Shown: positions 16,472 through 25,584, counted from the stretch's first letter. The stretch: DNA of 64,000 nucleotides from Mucilaginibacter aquaedulcis (GCF_030409325.1 NZ_JAUFPR010000004.1:543548-607547), one strand, 5' to 3'. Translations and numbers: made by a program. Notes: generated from the sequence alone by a model not told the origin.

Positions 16472-16987
16472 TTACAGTGACATTGATATTTTAACTGGGA
16501 GATTTTGGGATTCCAGATACGTTTTTAACTGTTGAATGTAAAAAAGGTCTTCCTTTTTCAATTTAACAAAATTCGCGGTCATAGAGCTTTGATATAATAT
16601 AAGGCAACTCTTTGTTGATTGTATTTTATAGAATGAAGCCCAATTAAATGTGGCATTAAAAGATTCCCCTGTAATTGAAAAAGTCTTTTCTGAAAAATGG
16701 TAAATAATCAATTCTTTGAAGCGTGGATTTTTTTTAAAGCCGAGATAGCATATCAAAAAAACAAATATGGGCAAATAGATTTCTACTACTAATAAAACAA
16801 GCCCAAAGGAATATAAATCAGAATTTAAAATACTGTTTTTGTGAAGAATGAAAAAAATCAGATAAGAAATTAGATAAAGTACTGTAATTATCGTCCAAGC
16901 TTTGATCCATATTTTTGAATATAAAATATTCATCTGAACACTTAAGTATTCTTTAAAAGTAAATTTATTAGAGATTGCGAACTCCAT
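16472..16987 (-). CDS. YcxB-like membrane protein
   Basis: 171 residues with two membrane segments, IWIKAWTIITVLYLISYLIFF (~31-50) and a longer one around GLVLLVVEIYLPIFVFLICYLGF (~62-85), then a C-terminal YcxB-like domain (EKTFSITGESFNATFNWASF...). Such proteins are small, with unknown roles; the C-terminal domain is thought to sit in the cytoplasm. Codon use is more AT-rich than in neighbouring genes (many Lys, Asn, Ile codons ending in A/T), which may mean it came in by transfer. It stands alone between convergent neighbours. Confidence 0.7.
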   Translation of the reverse strand: MEFAISNKFTFKEYLSVQMNILYSKIWIKAWTIITVLYLISYLIFFILHKNSILNSDLYSFGLVLLVVEIYLPIFVFLICYLGFKKNPRFKELIIYHFSEKTFSITGESFNATFNWASFYKIQSTKSCLILYQSSMTANFVKLKKEDLFYIQQLKTYLESQNLPVKISMSL

Positions 16988-17092
16988 AATATTGTGAATG
17001 GTTTATAAGTTGAATTACAGGCTTAAAATACAATAATTTACATACATATTTTTTTACTGTTAAATTATGGCCGGAAACTTGATGAGTGTAAT

Positions 17093-17217
17093 CAATCCTT
17101 CCGCTACTGCAAGCGTCCCGCTTGTAGTTTTCATGATGGTAAACATGGTTCAATACCAATTGTGCATTCCTTGGCAGGATTACCACAAGCGGGACGCTTG
17201 CGGTAGCGAAAGAATTG
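17093..17217. repeat. Inverted-repeat element with nested palindromes
   Basis: Two 36-base arms, 17093-17128 and 17182-17217, are inverted repeats with only a few mismatches, separated by 53 bases. Each arm contains a smaller palindrome, CAAGCGTCCCGCTTG (or its complement). The layout is like REP-type hairpins. Confidence 0.8.
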
Positions 17218-17370
17218 GGTTTTACAACAGCCTTTTTGTTCCACAAACCCCTCAATCTGCTTAATTCCGGCTCAGACAAATTCACCCCAAAAGTTCAAAT
17301 TTTTAAAACTATCGGGCTCATTTTTTATTAATCTGTTATAAAAGAAGATTTTTGCTTTAATTTGTCATCT

Positions 17371-18396
17371 ATGATAAAAACCAGACTTGCATTACTCCTA
17401 CTGGTATCTACCACTCTTGGCATTTCGGCCAAAGCACAGCAAACAGACAGTTTAAAACGCGATACCGTTATTAAAATTGATACAGCACAGGTTAACAAAT
17501 TTCGTATAGATTCACGCAGAAATGCCATCCCTACCCGTGTTAGGCCCGTTCAGCTTCAGCGCACACAGGTGCCGCTCAATATGCTTGATTATAAAGTGAA
17601 CTATTGGAAAAAGAGCGTAACCTTCGGGCTTAACTTCAGCCAATCTGCCTTTAGCAGCAACTACAGCGCCGGTGGTGTAAGCGCGGTAGCTTTAGGAACA
17701 AACTTTATTTACCATACCGAATACAACAAAGCACCTTTTAGTTACGTGAGCGAGCTGAACCTGCTTTACGGCGTTTCAAAAAACAAGGGTCAGGGCAAAC
17801 GTAAAACTAATGACCGTATATTTTTTGATAACAAGCTGGCCTCGCAATTATCAAAAGACTGGTACATTTTCGGTGCGCTCACCTTCGAGTCGCAGTTTGA
17901 TAAGGGCTTTAACTATGTTGATCTGGGCAACGGACAAACACAGGCGCAGTATATTTCAAATTTCATGTCGCCGGGATATGTTACCGAATCGCTCGGTTTT
18001 GAGTACAAGCCAACCAATTATTTCGATCTGCGTTTAGGCACAGGTACGGCCCGCCAAACATTTGTTTTAGACAGAACGGTTCACCGTTTTCAAACAGATA
18101 ACTACGGGGTTGATACGCTGAAAACAGTAAAGAACGACCTCGCGTTCCAGATGGTGGCCTTATTTGATAAGGATATTGCCAAAAACATCCACCTCAATAC
18201 CCGTTACGCGTTATTTATCCCTTACGGCGAACAGTTAAAGTTTATCACTCATCGTGTGGATATGGTTTTATCGGCCAAAGTAAACAGGTTGATCAACGTA
18301 ACCATCAACGGAACGCTGCTGTATGATAAACATACCTCGCCCGATGCCCAGGCTACAGAAGGCCTCGCGCTCGGGATGCTGTACCGCTTCCCGTAA
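17371..18396 (+). CDS. DUF3078 domain outer-membrane protein
   Basis: 341 residues from the ATG at 17371 (the signal MIKTRLALLLLVSTTLGISAKAQ). The rest is DUF3078: repeated amphipathic beta-strands starting at YWKKSVTFGLNFSQSAFSSNYSAG, a Tyr/Trp-rich beta-barrel-like body (LSKDWYIFGALTFESQF, GFEYKPTNYFDLRLG) and a C-terminal strand ending in Tyr-Arg-Phe-Pro, typical for outer-membrane insertion. Function unknown in the family. It is monocistronic between an AraC regulator and an inverted-repeat element. Confidence 0.85.
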   Translation: MIKTRLALLLLVSTTLGISAKAQQTDSLKRDTVIKIDTAQVNKFRIDSRRNAIPTRVRPVQLQRTQVPLNMLDYKVNYWKKSVTFGLNFSQSAFSSNYSAGGVSAVALGTNFIYHTEYNKAPFSYVSELNLLYGVSKNKGQGKRKTNDRIFFDNKLASQLSKDWYIFGALTFESQFDKGFNYVDLGNGQTQAQYISNFMSPGYVTESLGFEYKPTNYFDLRLGTGTARQTFVLDRTVHRFQTDNYGVDTLKTVKNDLAFQMVALFDKDIAKNIHLNTRYALFIPYGEQLKFITHRVDMVLSAKVNRLINVTINGTLLYDKHTSPDAQATEGLALGMLYRFP

Positions 18397-18407
18397 CCTA
18401 TGCCGGG

Positions 18408-19364
18408 TTATTTTACAGAGCCCGGTGAATAACCAAAGTACTGCTTAAACGCGCGGATAAACGACGCGTCGGATTGGTAGCCTGTAATGGTGGCTACCTC
18501 GCCCACGGTATAACCACCACTCCTGATAAGGTTTAGGGCGTGCAGCATTTGCCTGTCGTGCACATAGCCAAACACTGTTGTGCCAAACAGTTTTTTAAAT
18601 CCCCGTTTCAGTTTAAACTCGTTCAGCAAAAAATCGCGTGCTATGCCTTTCAGGCTCAATTCATCTAAATAATTACTGTCAAGATATTTTTTAACGGCCA
18701 TTAGCTTTTCGGTATCTCCTGTGCTTATGATTTCGTAAGCGGGTGATTCAGCGCTTTGCTGATCAAGCGTAAGCAGGGTAAGTTCCGTTATTTTAGATCT
18801 GATATAGGCGTTTCGCAATGAATCGGCCACTGGCGGCCCGGTGACCAGCTTCAAGGCACTATGCTGCAACCGGCTTGTTTGTTTACTGCCGGGGAATAAA
18901 GAATAGGGCTTGTAATTTTGGCTTTGCTCCAGGATATGCTGGTAACTGCTGCCGCAATCTGAAAGTATCTCCATAAAAAACGAAGGCTTGAGCCCAATGC
19001 ATACATACTCGTAATGCTGTTGCTTATGAAATATGAAAGAGCTTAGGGGATCAACACAGTTGAGCAAATTAAAGTTGCCTGTACTGAGCGAGAGGGAATT
19101 ATCAATGCCCGATATATAGGCATCTGAACTGCCCATGAGCTGGAAGTGGATACTTACATGGGTGGCATCATGCATATTGCCGATGTGTAACTCATCGTTA
19201 AAACTGCCGCTAAAATGCAGTATGTTAAAGGCATCGCCCATAAGGCTTTGGGTTTGGCAGTTAAATTTATCGGAAACCCCTCCTGCAGCCCGGGTAGTTT
19301 GAAAAGACCGGGTGAAATCTCTTTTCAGTATATCGGCAAATTCTGTTCCTTCCAAATAATACAT
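18408..19364 (-). CDS. AraC family transcriptional regulator
   Basis: 318 residues. The N-terminal ~200 residues are a ligand- or partner-binding region without a named domain (cupin-like beta content, HVSIHFQLMGSSDAYISG). The C-terminus has the paired AraC HTH: YLDELSLKGIARDFLLNEFKLKRGFKKLFGTTVFGY then VGEVATITGYQSDASFIRAFKQYFGYSP (residues ~283-316). It is transcribed away from a CatA-like acetyltransferase with only 71 bases between the starts, so it very likely controls that gene and itself from this gap. Inducer unknown. Confidence 0.9.
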   Translation of the reverse strand: MYYLEGTEFADILKRDFTRSFQTTRAAGGVSDKFNCQTQSLMGDAFNILHFSGSFNDELHIGNMHDATHVSIHFQLMGSSDAYISGIDNSLSLSTGNFNLLNCVDPLSSFIFHKQQHYEYVCIGLKPSFFMEILSDCGSSYQHILEQSQNYKPYSLFPGSKQTSRLQHSALKLVTGPPVADSLRNAYIRSKITELTLLTLDQQSAESPAYEIISTGDTEKLMAVKKYLDSNYLDELSLKGIARDFLLNEFKLKRGFKKLFGTTVFGYVHDRQMLHALNLIRSGGYTVGEVATITGYQSDASFIRAFKQYFGYSPGSVK

Positions 19365-19435
19365 AATCCGTTTATGCTAATTTAAAATCCGTTTGGGCAT
19401 CATGAAGCACCGGGCTAAAATGCAATTTGCACCCC

Positions 19436-20092
19436 ATGGAAAATATAGGCAAATATAAGGTAGATGTGGCTGCCTGGAAGCGGGCCGCTCATTATAAGTT
19501 TTTTAAGGACTTTGAGCAGCCTTTTTTTGGCATTTGTACAACAATTGATGTAACCGGGGCTTACCATTATTGTAAAACTCGGGGCTGTTCCTTTTTTCTG
19601 TATTACCTGCATCAATCGCTTTTGGCGGCTAACAGGGTGCCTGAGTTCAGGCTAAGGATAGAGGATAATGAGGTTTACGAATACGAAAAAATAGCGGCAT
19701 CGGTAACCGTATTGCGGGCCGATGAAACCTTTGGCTTTGCCTACCTGGAGCATCATGAAAACTTTGATGATTTTACATTACGGGCCAGGGCGGTAATTGA
19801 TCAGGAAAAAACGGAAACAGGATTGCAGATCAGGCCGGGATATAACAGCCTTATTCACTATTCGGTACTAAGGGATATCCGCTTTAGCAGTATGCAGCAC
19901 GCCCAGGCTTTAGGCTACCCGGATAGTGTTCCGAAAATAGTGTTTGGTAAAATTCATTTTAATGACAACAAGGTATGGCTCCCGGTATCTGTACACGCGC
20001 ACCACGCCCTTTGTGATGGTTTGCACATGGGGAGCTTTGTGAATTATTTTGAAGAGCAAATGAATAGGGTTGTTACCGCGCAGGCTGTTTAA
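19436..20092 (+). CDS. CatA-like chloramphenicol O-acetyltransferase family protein
   Basis: 218 residues from the ATG at 19436. The classical CAT signature is present: the catalytic His in HAHHALCDGLHMG (~190-202; consensus HxxxDG) and the CoA-binding region SYDSFxxx replaced by related sequence. The N-terminal FFKDFEQPFFGICTTIDVTGAY and the LHQSLLAANRVPEFRLRI segment match the family. The trimeric cytosolic enzyme acetylates chloramphenicol with acetyl-CoA; activity on that drug cannot be judged from sequence. A divergent AraC gene is 71 bases away. DUF1543 follows on the same strand. Confidence 0.85.
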   Translation: MENIGKYKVDVAAWKRAAHYKFFKDFEQPFFGICTTIDVTGAYHYCKTRGCSFFLYYLHQSLLAANRVPEFRLRIEDNEVYEYEKIAASVTVLRADETFGFAYLEHHENFDDFTLRARAVIDQEKTETGLQIRPGYNSLIHYSVLRDIRFSSMQHAQALGYPDSVPKIVFGKIHFNDNKVWLPVSVHAHHALCDGLHMGSFVNYFEEQMNRVVTAQAV

Positions 20093-20111
20093 AGTTTGGT
20101 ATTTTTGAGGC

Positions 20112-20681
20112 ATGGCAACATTAAAGTTATTTATGATGATGCTGGGCGGCAAACCAGCCGGGCGGCACACCGAACAGCATGACATTTTTTTCGGGATAGG
20201 CGAAAGTCCCAAATCGCTGGTTAATGAAATCAACTCGTTTTGGCCCGAGGCAAAAGGGAAACTGCATGTTGACGCCTGGCGTGAGGTAACCTCGGTAAAC
20301 GGGTGCCGGGTTGAAGTGATTGTTAAGGCTGGCGGCGTGAATGTAGTCAACCAGCAAAAACTGTTCTTTATTAATTTAGGCGGATACCAGGAAGGACTGT
20401 TTGATGAGCCCCATTTCAAAGTGATCACCGCGCAACCTGATAAGGCCAAAGCAATAGCTTACGCCAAAAGCACCGTGTTTTATCGTGAGGTACATTTCCC
20501 CGGTGCAGAATCACATATAGATGATAAATACGGTATCGACGTAGATGACCTTTACGAGATTGAGGAGATATTGCCCAATGATCAGAAACAAAAATACGCG
20601 CTGCAAATAGCCCCCGCCAATACTGAACTCCCGGAAGATCAGATTCACCTGGGTTATTTTAAGCTGAACGCATTGCCGTAA
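20112..20681 (+). CDS. DUF1543 domain protein
   Basis: 189 residues, cytosolic. It has the DUF1543 pattern: KLFMMMLGGKPAGRHTEQHD then an HDIFFGIG segment, and a second half with HFKVITAQPDKAKAIAYAKS resembling the first, so it contains two copies of a similar alpha/beta unit. No enzymatic activity is known. It begins 19 bases after the CatA-like gene on the same strand, so the two may share a transcript. A palindrome of the dispersed family follows. Confidence 0.85.
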   Translation: MATLKLFMMMLGGKPAGRHTEQHDIFFGIGESPKSLVNEINSFWPEAKGKLHVDAWREVTSVNGCRVEVIVKAGGVNVVNQQKLFFINLGGYQEGLFDEPHFKVITAQPDKAKAIAYAKSTVFYREVHFPGAESHIDDKYGIDVDDLYEIEEILPNDQKQKYALQIAPANTELPEDQIHLGYFKLNALP

Positions 20682-20707
20682 GGGAAATAGTATTCTACAG
20701 AAAGGCC

Positions 20708-20740
20708 AGACTTACGAAGTTTTTAAAACTTCGTAAGTCT
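20708..20740. repeat. Short dispersed palindrome, copy 4
   Basis: 33-base palindrome with arms AGACTTACGAAG/CTTCGTAAGTCT and the same centre as copy 3, between the convergent DUF1543 and HD genes. It could serve both as a stop. Confidence 0.85.
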
Positions 20741-20769
20741 TTTGCTCAGTATGAAGAGGGTGAAAGAAT

Positions 20770-21357
20770 TTATTTCTGCAAAGTGGCAAGTTTCAACGCG
20801 CCCTCTTCAACAATGGCATCCTTAAGCTGTGTAAGGAACTCGTTAAAATTAACGTGGCGATCCATCATGTATAGCATTTCCTTTTCAATATCGAGCCAGG
20901 TATTAATGTCGGCTTCGTTATGCTGTACCTGGGCCTCCAGTTTATCAAGGGCATTGGCAACTTTGGCTTCGTTGGTTACTTTGGCCTCAAACTCATGCCA
21001 TAGGTCAAAAAATTCGTCGCCCACGGTATTGTCCAGTTGCTCGCGGATATCTTCAATAGCCCTGGTTTCATTTTCAATCTTCAGCTTTTTAACATCTTCG
21101 TTAAAAGTATCAAACGCGGGTACATCCCCTACCAGGGCCTCAATAATATCATGTATAATGATCATTTTCATGATCCGGGTAGAATCTACCTTAATACCGA
21201 GGTGCGGTTCAACCAACAAAAACATGATGGATACCCGCCAGGTATGTTCGGCCACACTTTCCTGCCTGCCATCAGATAGCCAGCTATGACGGGTTAAACG
21301 CTTCAGGTTTTCGGCAACATGTAAAAACTGTAAAATTTTGTTGATCTCGGATTTCAT
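20770..21357 (-). CDS. HD domain phosphohydrolase (YfbR-like)
   Basis: 195-residue cytosolic HD-superfamily protein. Metal-binding residues are visible in HSWLSDGRQESVAEHTWRVSIM (His~24, His~38), then MIIIHDIIEALVGDVPAFD (HD pair ~69-70) and a later Asp near residue 135. The pattern and length resemble YfbR, a 5'-deoxynucleotidase that releases phosphate from deoxyribonucleoside 5'-monophosphates. The exact substrate is not known. ATG at 21357. Confidence 0.85.
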   Translation of the reverse strand: MKSEINKILQFLHVAENLKRLTRHSWLSDGRQESVAEHTWRVSIMFLLVEPHLGIKVDSTRIMKMIIIHDIIEALVGDVPAFDTFNEDVKKLKIENETRAIEDIREQLDNTVGDEFFDLWHEFEAKVTNEAKVANALDKLEAQVQHNEADINTWLDIEKEMLYMMDRHVNFNEFLTQLKDAIVEEGALKLATLQK

Positions 21358-21776
21358 AATGGTTTAGTTAGCACATAAAAGTAAACAATTGCCTTAAATT
21401 TTGTAAATTTGTATATACCACAGCCCGGCCTCCACTATTAGGATAGCCGGGCTGTTTAGTTAAGGCAACAAAGAAACCGGTGATTCGGGATATTTGAATT
21501 AGTTATTTGAAAATCAATAAATTAAGACTTTTTAAAGCAAAAAAAACGGCTTAAAACCAAGTCGGAAAGTGTTAAAACAGCTTGTTTTGCTCAATTTTGG
21601 GCTCATTTCCTCAATTTTTGGCCCTGTTTTCAGCAAAAAAGTGTTAAAATAAAAATTTAAGAAGTTTTGATAGGGCGGGTATTTAAAGCCTGATGTTAAG
21701 CCCAAATTAATTTAACGGATATATTTCAAAATCATACCTTTGTAACCTTTAAAAGAGATTAAAGTATTTTATAATA
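21358..21776. promoter_or_regulatory. Divergent HD/ffh gap with a promoter-hairpin pair and the ffh promoter
   Basis: This gap has no protein gene. A TAAATTTG word (21404-21411) is followed ten bases later by a strong hairpin, CAGCCCGGC...GCCGGGCTG (21421-21454), with TTTAGT after it. This is an odd place for a terminator, since the genes on each side point outward. Closer to ffh are long A/T runs and a TTTA/TACCTTTG promoter (21711-21742). No SRP RNA tetraloop was found in the gap. Confidence 0.45.
21711..21742 (+). promoter_or_regulatory. Promoter before ffh
   Basis: TTTA at 21711-21714 and TACCTTTG at 21735-21742, spaced by 20 bases, fit the -33/-7 layout of Bacteroidota promoters; ffh starts 35 bases later. 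Confidence 0.55.
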
Positions 21777-23105
21777 ATGTTTGAAAATCTTTCGGATAAA
21801 CTCGACAGGGCATTTAAGGTTCTGAAGGGACAGGGAACTATTACTGAGATAAACGTGGCCGAAACCATGAAGGAGATACGCAAAGCCCTTCTTGACGCCG
21901 ACGTTAACTATAAAACCGCCAAAGCATTTACAGATGATGTAAGGCAAAAGGCATTGGGCCAAAATGTGCTCACAGCCGTTTCGCCTGGCCAGTTGCTTAC
22001 CAAGCTCATGAACGATGAGTTGGCCGAGCTGATGGGCGGTACCACTGCCGAACTTAATTTTCCGGCTACGCCAACCATTATATTAATTGCAGGCTTAAAC
22101 GGTGCGGGTAAAACAACCTTTACCGGCAAGCTGGCCAATTATTTAAAAACACAGAAAAACAAGAAACCATTACTGGTTGCCGATGATATTTACCGCCCGG
22201 CGGCTATTGATCAGCTGGAAGTATTGGGCCAGCAAATAGGCATCCCGGTTTATGCCAACCGCGAATCAAAAGATCCGGTGGCTATTGCCCGCGAAGGTAT
22301 TGCCCTGGCTAAGCAAAATGGCAACAACGTGGTTATTATTGATACCGCCGGCCGTTTAGCTATTGATGAGGCCATGATGGTGGAGATTGAGCAGGTAAAA
22401 GATGCTGTTAAACCGCATGAGATCCTGTTTGTAGTGGATTCCATGACCGGTCAGGATGCTGTGAACACTGCCAAGGTGTTCAATGATCGCCTTGACTTTA
22501 CCGGTGTGGTATTAACCAAATTGGATGGTGATACCCGTGGTGGTGCAGCCCTTTCTATCAAATCGGTAGTGAGCAAGCCTATCAAATTTATTGGTACCGG
22601 CGAAAAGATGGAAGCGCTTGACGTTTTCCACCCTGATCGTATGGCATCACGTATCCTGGGCATGGGCGACGTGGTTTCCCTGGTTGAACGCGCTCAGCAG
22701 CAGTTTGACGAGAAAGAAGCTGCCGAACTGCAAAAGAAGATCCGCAAGAATAAATTTGACTTCAACGATTTTTACAGCCAGATACAGCAGATCAAGAAAA
22801 TGGGTAACATGAAAGATCTGATGGGCATGATACCCGGTGTGGGTAAAATGATGAAGGATGTGGAGGTTGATGATAATGCCTTTAAATCAATAGAGGCCAT
22901 TATCCAGTCGATGACACCGTTTGAGAAATCAAACCCCGAAACCATTAACCAAAGTCGCCGTACCCGTATAGCCAATGGCTCTGGTACTGATCTGGCTGAG
23001 GTAAACCGCCTCATGAAGCAGTTTGACGACATGAAAAAAGTGATGAAACAAATGAGCAACCCGGCAGCCATGGCCAGCATGATGCGCCGTATGCCAAAAA
23101 TGTAA
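21777..23105 (+). CDS. ffh: Signal recognition particle protein Ffh
   Basis: GTPase of the signal recognition particle that binds signal sequences on the ribosome and hands them to FtsY and SecYEG. 442 residues with an N domain (LSDKLDRAFKVLKG...), the G domain (GLNGAGKTTFTGKLA, P-loop ~105-119; DTAGR ~188-192; TKLDGDTRGG ~245-254) and a Met-rich M domain that ends in KQMSNPAAMASMMRRMPKM. Complete. A GC-rich hairpin (23134-23162) after the stop is a good terminator. Confidence 0.97.
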   Translation: MFENLSDKLDRAFKVLKGQGTITEINVAETMKEIRKALLDADVNYKTAKAFTDDVRQKALGQNVLTAVSPGQLLTKLMNDELAELMGGTTAELNFPATPTIILIAGLNGAGKTTFTGKLANYLKTQKNKKPLLVADDIYRPAAIDQLEVLGQQIGIPVYANRESKDPVAIAREGIALAKQNGNNVVIIDTAGRLAIDEAMMVEIEQVKDAVKPHEILFVVDSMTGQDAVNTAKVFNDRLDFTGVVLTKLDGDTRGGAALSIKSVVSKPIKFIGTGEKMEALDVFHPDRMASRILGMGDVVSLVERAQQQFDEKEAAELQKKIRKNKFDFNDFYSQIQQIKKMGNMKDLMGMIPGVGKMMKDVEVDDNAFKSIEAIIQSMTPFEKSNPETINQSRRTRIANGSGTDLAEVNRLMKQFDDMKKVMKQMSNPAAMASMMRRMPKM

Positions 23106-23133
23106 GTTTCGTTTTCCCTATTCTGAAAAATAT

Positions 23134-23162
23134 AAGGCATCCGGTTAAAACGGATGCCTTTA
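23134..23162 (+). terminator. Rho-independent-like terminator of ffh
   Basis: Stem AAGGCATCCG/CGGATGCCTT with a four-base loop (TTAA plus flank), followed by TT(T)A; 29 bases past the ffh stop. Confidence 0.65.
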
Positions 23163-23267
23163 CATGTTTTAATAGAACACATATCCAAAACTCGTTTGGA
23201 AAAAATATCGGCCCATATATATTTTAATATGGAGCTTTTTCACAAACTTTAGCGTTAAATATATTGT

Positions 23268-24890
23268 ATGCTTATTATCCGCTCTGTTCGTAAAACACTT
23301 GCTGCTGCATTAACATTTGCCGCGTTATCGGCCCATGCCCAGATACCCGGCGCTACCATTGATGTGCAGCATTACAATTTTGCCCTGCAACTAAGCGATA
23401 ATGACAATACCATTAACGGGCAGGCGACTGTTGCGGTTAAGTTTATAAAGGATGCCGCGTCATTCAGTCTTGATCTGGTTAAAAAGAATAGCAGCGGAAA
23501 AGGGATGCTGGTATCGGCCGTTACCGAAAACGGAAAACAACTCCGGTTTGTACAGGATAGCGATACCATTAAAATATACACCGATGCAAGGCTCAACAGC
23601 ATTCATAACTATACCATAAACTATGCCGGGATACCTGCAGACGGGCTCATTATATCTACCAACAACTACGGCCACCGAACCTTTTTTGGCGACAACTGGC
23701 CCAACCGCGCGCATAACTGGCTGCCCTGCGTTGATGCCCCGGCCGATAAAGCCTCGGTTGATTTTGTAGTTACCGCGCCCGATCATTACCAGGTTATATC
23801 CAACGGATTAAAAATAAAGGAACAGGCACTCCCAGGCAATTTAAAACTTACACACTGGCATGAGGCTACTGTATTACCCACCAAGGTAATGGTAATTGGC
23901 GTGGCCCAGTTTGCTATTGACCACCCCGGCGATGTAAATAAAATACCGGTATATACTTATGTATTTCCTGAAAATAAGGAAGCAGGGTTTAAAAGCTATG
24001 CCATTGCCAAGGATATATTACCCTTTTTTATAGAGCGTGTTGGTCCGTTCAGTTATGAAAAACTGGCTAACATTCAATCAAAAACCATATTTGGGGGCAT
24101 GGAGAACGCGAGTGCGATCTTCTACTTTGAAGGGTCGGTAACATCGCCTGATATTGAATCGCTGATGGCCCATGAAATTGCCCACCAGTGGTTTGGCGAT
24201 GGGGCCAGCGAAAAAAACTTCGGTCACCTGTGGCTGAGCGAGGGCTTTGCCACCTACATGACCAACCTTTACCTCGAAAATAGATATGGTGCCGATACCC
24301 TCAAAAAGCGCCTCATCCTCGACAGGGAAAAAGTGCTCGGTTTTGAAAAAAGGCGTTTAACCCCTGTTGTTGATACCGCAGTAAATGGCCATTACATGCA
24401 GCTGCTGAATGCTAACAGCTACGAAAAGGGTAACTGGGTACTGCACATGCTTCGCCGCAAACTGGGCGATGAACTATTTTGGAAAGGTGTACGGGCCTAC
24501 TACGCTAAATACAAAGGCAGCAACGCCAATACCGACGATCTGCGCCTGATCATGGAGCAAACCAGCGGGCAGGACCTCAAACAGTTTTTTACCCAATGGC
24601 TACGTACAGCAGGCCACCCATCATTGGATATAGCCTGGAACTACGATGCTGAGAAGGGAATAATTGACTTTATTGTAGATCAGAAACAGCAAACCCTGTT
24701 CAACTTTCCTTTGGAGTACACTATTGATGGTGAAAAACATACGTCAGTAATAAAGGACAGGTTTAACCATTTTCAAATCCCCGCTAAAGCCGCGCCTGCT
24801 ACCGTAGTTATAGATGCAGACGTAAACCTACTGGCCGATTATGAGATAAAAACCTACATTGATCTGATGCTCAGGAATAAGGTAAAATAG
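23268..24890 (+). CDS. M1 family zinc metallopeptidase
   Basis: 540 residues with a signal peptide (cleavage near ALSAHA-Q). The gluzincin signature HEIAHQWFGDG (~304-314) gives both zinc His and the catalytic Glu, the third zinc ligand Glu is in LWLSEGFATYM (~323-333), and the exopeptidase GGMENAS motif (~275) precedes them. A catalytic Tyr lies in NSYEKGNW. The N-terminal ~200 residues form the beta-sheet domain of aminopeptidase N relatives. It should act in the periplasm or outside, trimming peptides. Length is short relative to PepN, without the helical C-terminal domain. Monocistronic. Confidence 0.92.
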   Translation: MLIIRSVRKTLAAALTFAALSAHAQIPGATIDVQHYNFALQLSDNDNTINGQATVAVKFIKDAASFSLDLVKKNSSGKGMLVSAVTENGKQLRFVQDSDTIKIYTDARLNSIHNYTINYAGIPADGLIISTNNYGHRTFFGDNWPNRAHNWLPCVDAPADKASVDFVVTAPDHYQVISNGLKIKEQALPGNLKLTHWHEATVLPTKVMVIGVAQFAIDHPGDVNKIPVYTYVFPENKEAGFKSYAIAKDILPFFIERVGPFSYEKLANIQSKTIFGGMENASAIFYFEGSVTSPDIESLMAHEIAHQWFGDGASEKNFGHLWLSEGFATYMTNLYLENRYGADTLKKRLILDREKVLGFEKRRLTPVVDTAVNGHYMQLLNANSYEKGNWVLHMLRRKLGDELFWKGVRAYYAKYKGSNANTDDLRLIMEQTSGQDLKQFFTQWLRTAGHPSLDIAWNYDAEKGIIDFIVDQKQQTLFNFPLEYTIDGEKHTSVIKDRFNHFQIPAKAAPATVVIDADVNLLADYEIKTYIDLMLRNKVK

Positions 24891-25044
24891 AGGGTTTTTA
24901 ATAGGTAAAGTCGGTGGATATAAAATACCGGCTTTAATAAATATTATAAAAACCGCGCAATAAAATTTTATAAAAATACGTTATTGCAATATAAAATATT
25001 TATATATTAGCTAAAACCTATTATTAACCTAAAACTATAGCATC

Positions 25045-25449
25045 ATGAACACTACAAGATTTTATCAATCCGTGTATGTAAATTTTTACAGGTGGAGCTT
25101 TAAAAATTTTGGACAGGCAAGTATGCCAAAATTCAATTCGCTTTTTGGAGTAAACTTCCTGATGATCATATTAATAACCAATTTGATGCTGCTGGCCGAA
25201 TTTATCTTAAAATCGGGCTGGTTCAACATTAGTCCTATTTCCGGAACATTTATACAGTTGGGTGTGGTTGCAGCATTGCTGCTTAATTATTTTACCCTGC
25301 TCAATAACAAACGTTTCAGTAAACTTAATATAGCATTTGAAAAACTAAGCAAACATCACCAAAAAACATGGTCGGTGATGGTGCTGGGCTGGGTAATTGC
25401 CTCATGCGTTTTTATGCTGATGTCAACCTCGGTTAGATTGTCACGATAA
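25045..25449 (+). CDS. Hypothetical membrane protein
   Basis: 134 residues with about three hydrophobic segments: NFLMIILITNLMLLAEFIL (~37-55), FIQLGVVAALLLNYFTLL (~70-87) and TWSVMVLGWVIASCVFMLM (~108-126). The head is Tyr/Phe-rich (FYQSVYVNFYRW). No domain recognised; similar small membrane proteins occur in Sphingobacteriaceae. ATG at 25045. A very clear terminator follows. Confidence 0.65.
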   Translation: MNTTRFYQSVYVNFYRWSFKNFGQASMPKFNSLFGVNFLMIILITNLMLLAEFILKSGWFNISPISGTFIQLGVVAALLLNYFTLLNNKRFSKLNIAFEKLSKHHQKTWSVMVLGWVIASCVFMLMSTSVRLSR

Positions 25450-25461
25450 CAACTATTCTTA

Positions 25462-25495
25462 AACCGGCCATTGCAAAGCAGTGGCCGGTTTTTTT
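25462..25495 (+). terminator. Rho-independent terminator
   Basis: Stem AACCGGCCA/TGGCCGGTT followed by TTTTTTTA, right after the small membrane-protein gene. Confidence 0.8.
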
Positions 25496-25584
25496 ATCCT
25501 CCTTGAATTAATTATTTAATATCACTCCCCTTTCCCTCATAAGTAAAAATATTTATCTTTCGCTTTGATTTAAACTTTATCACA

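Noticed and set aside
21358..21776. SRP RNA gene beside ffh
   Set aside because: No GGAA-type tetraloop or SRP RNA core was found; only a simple terminator-like hairpin.
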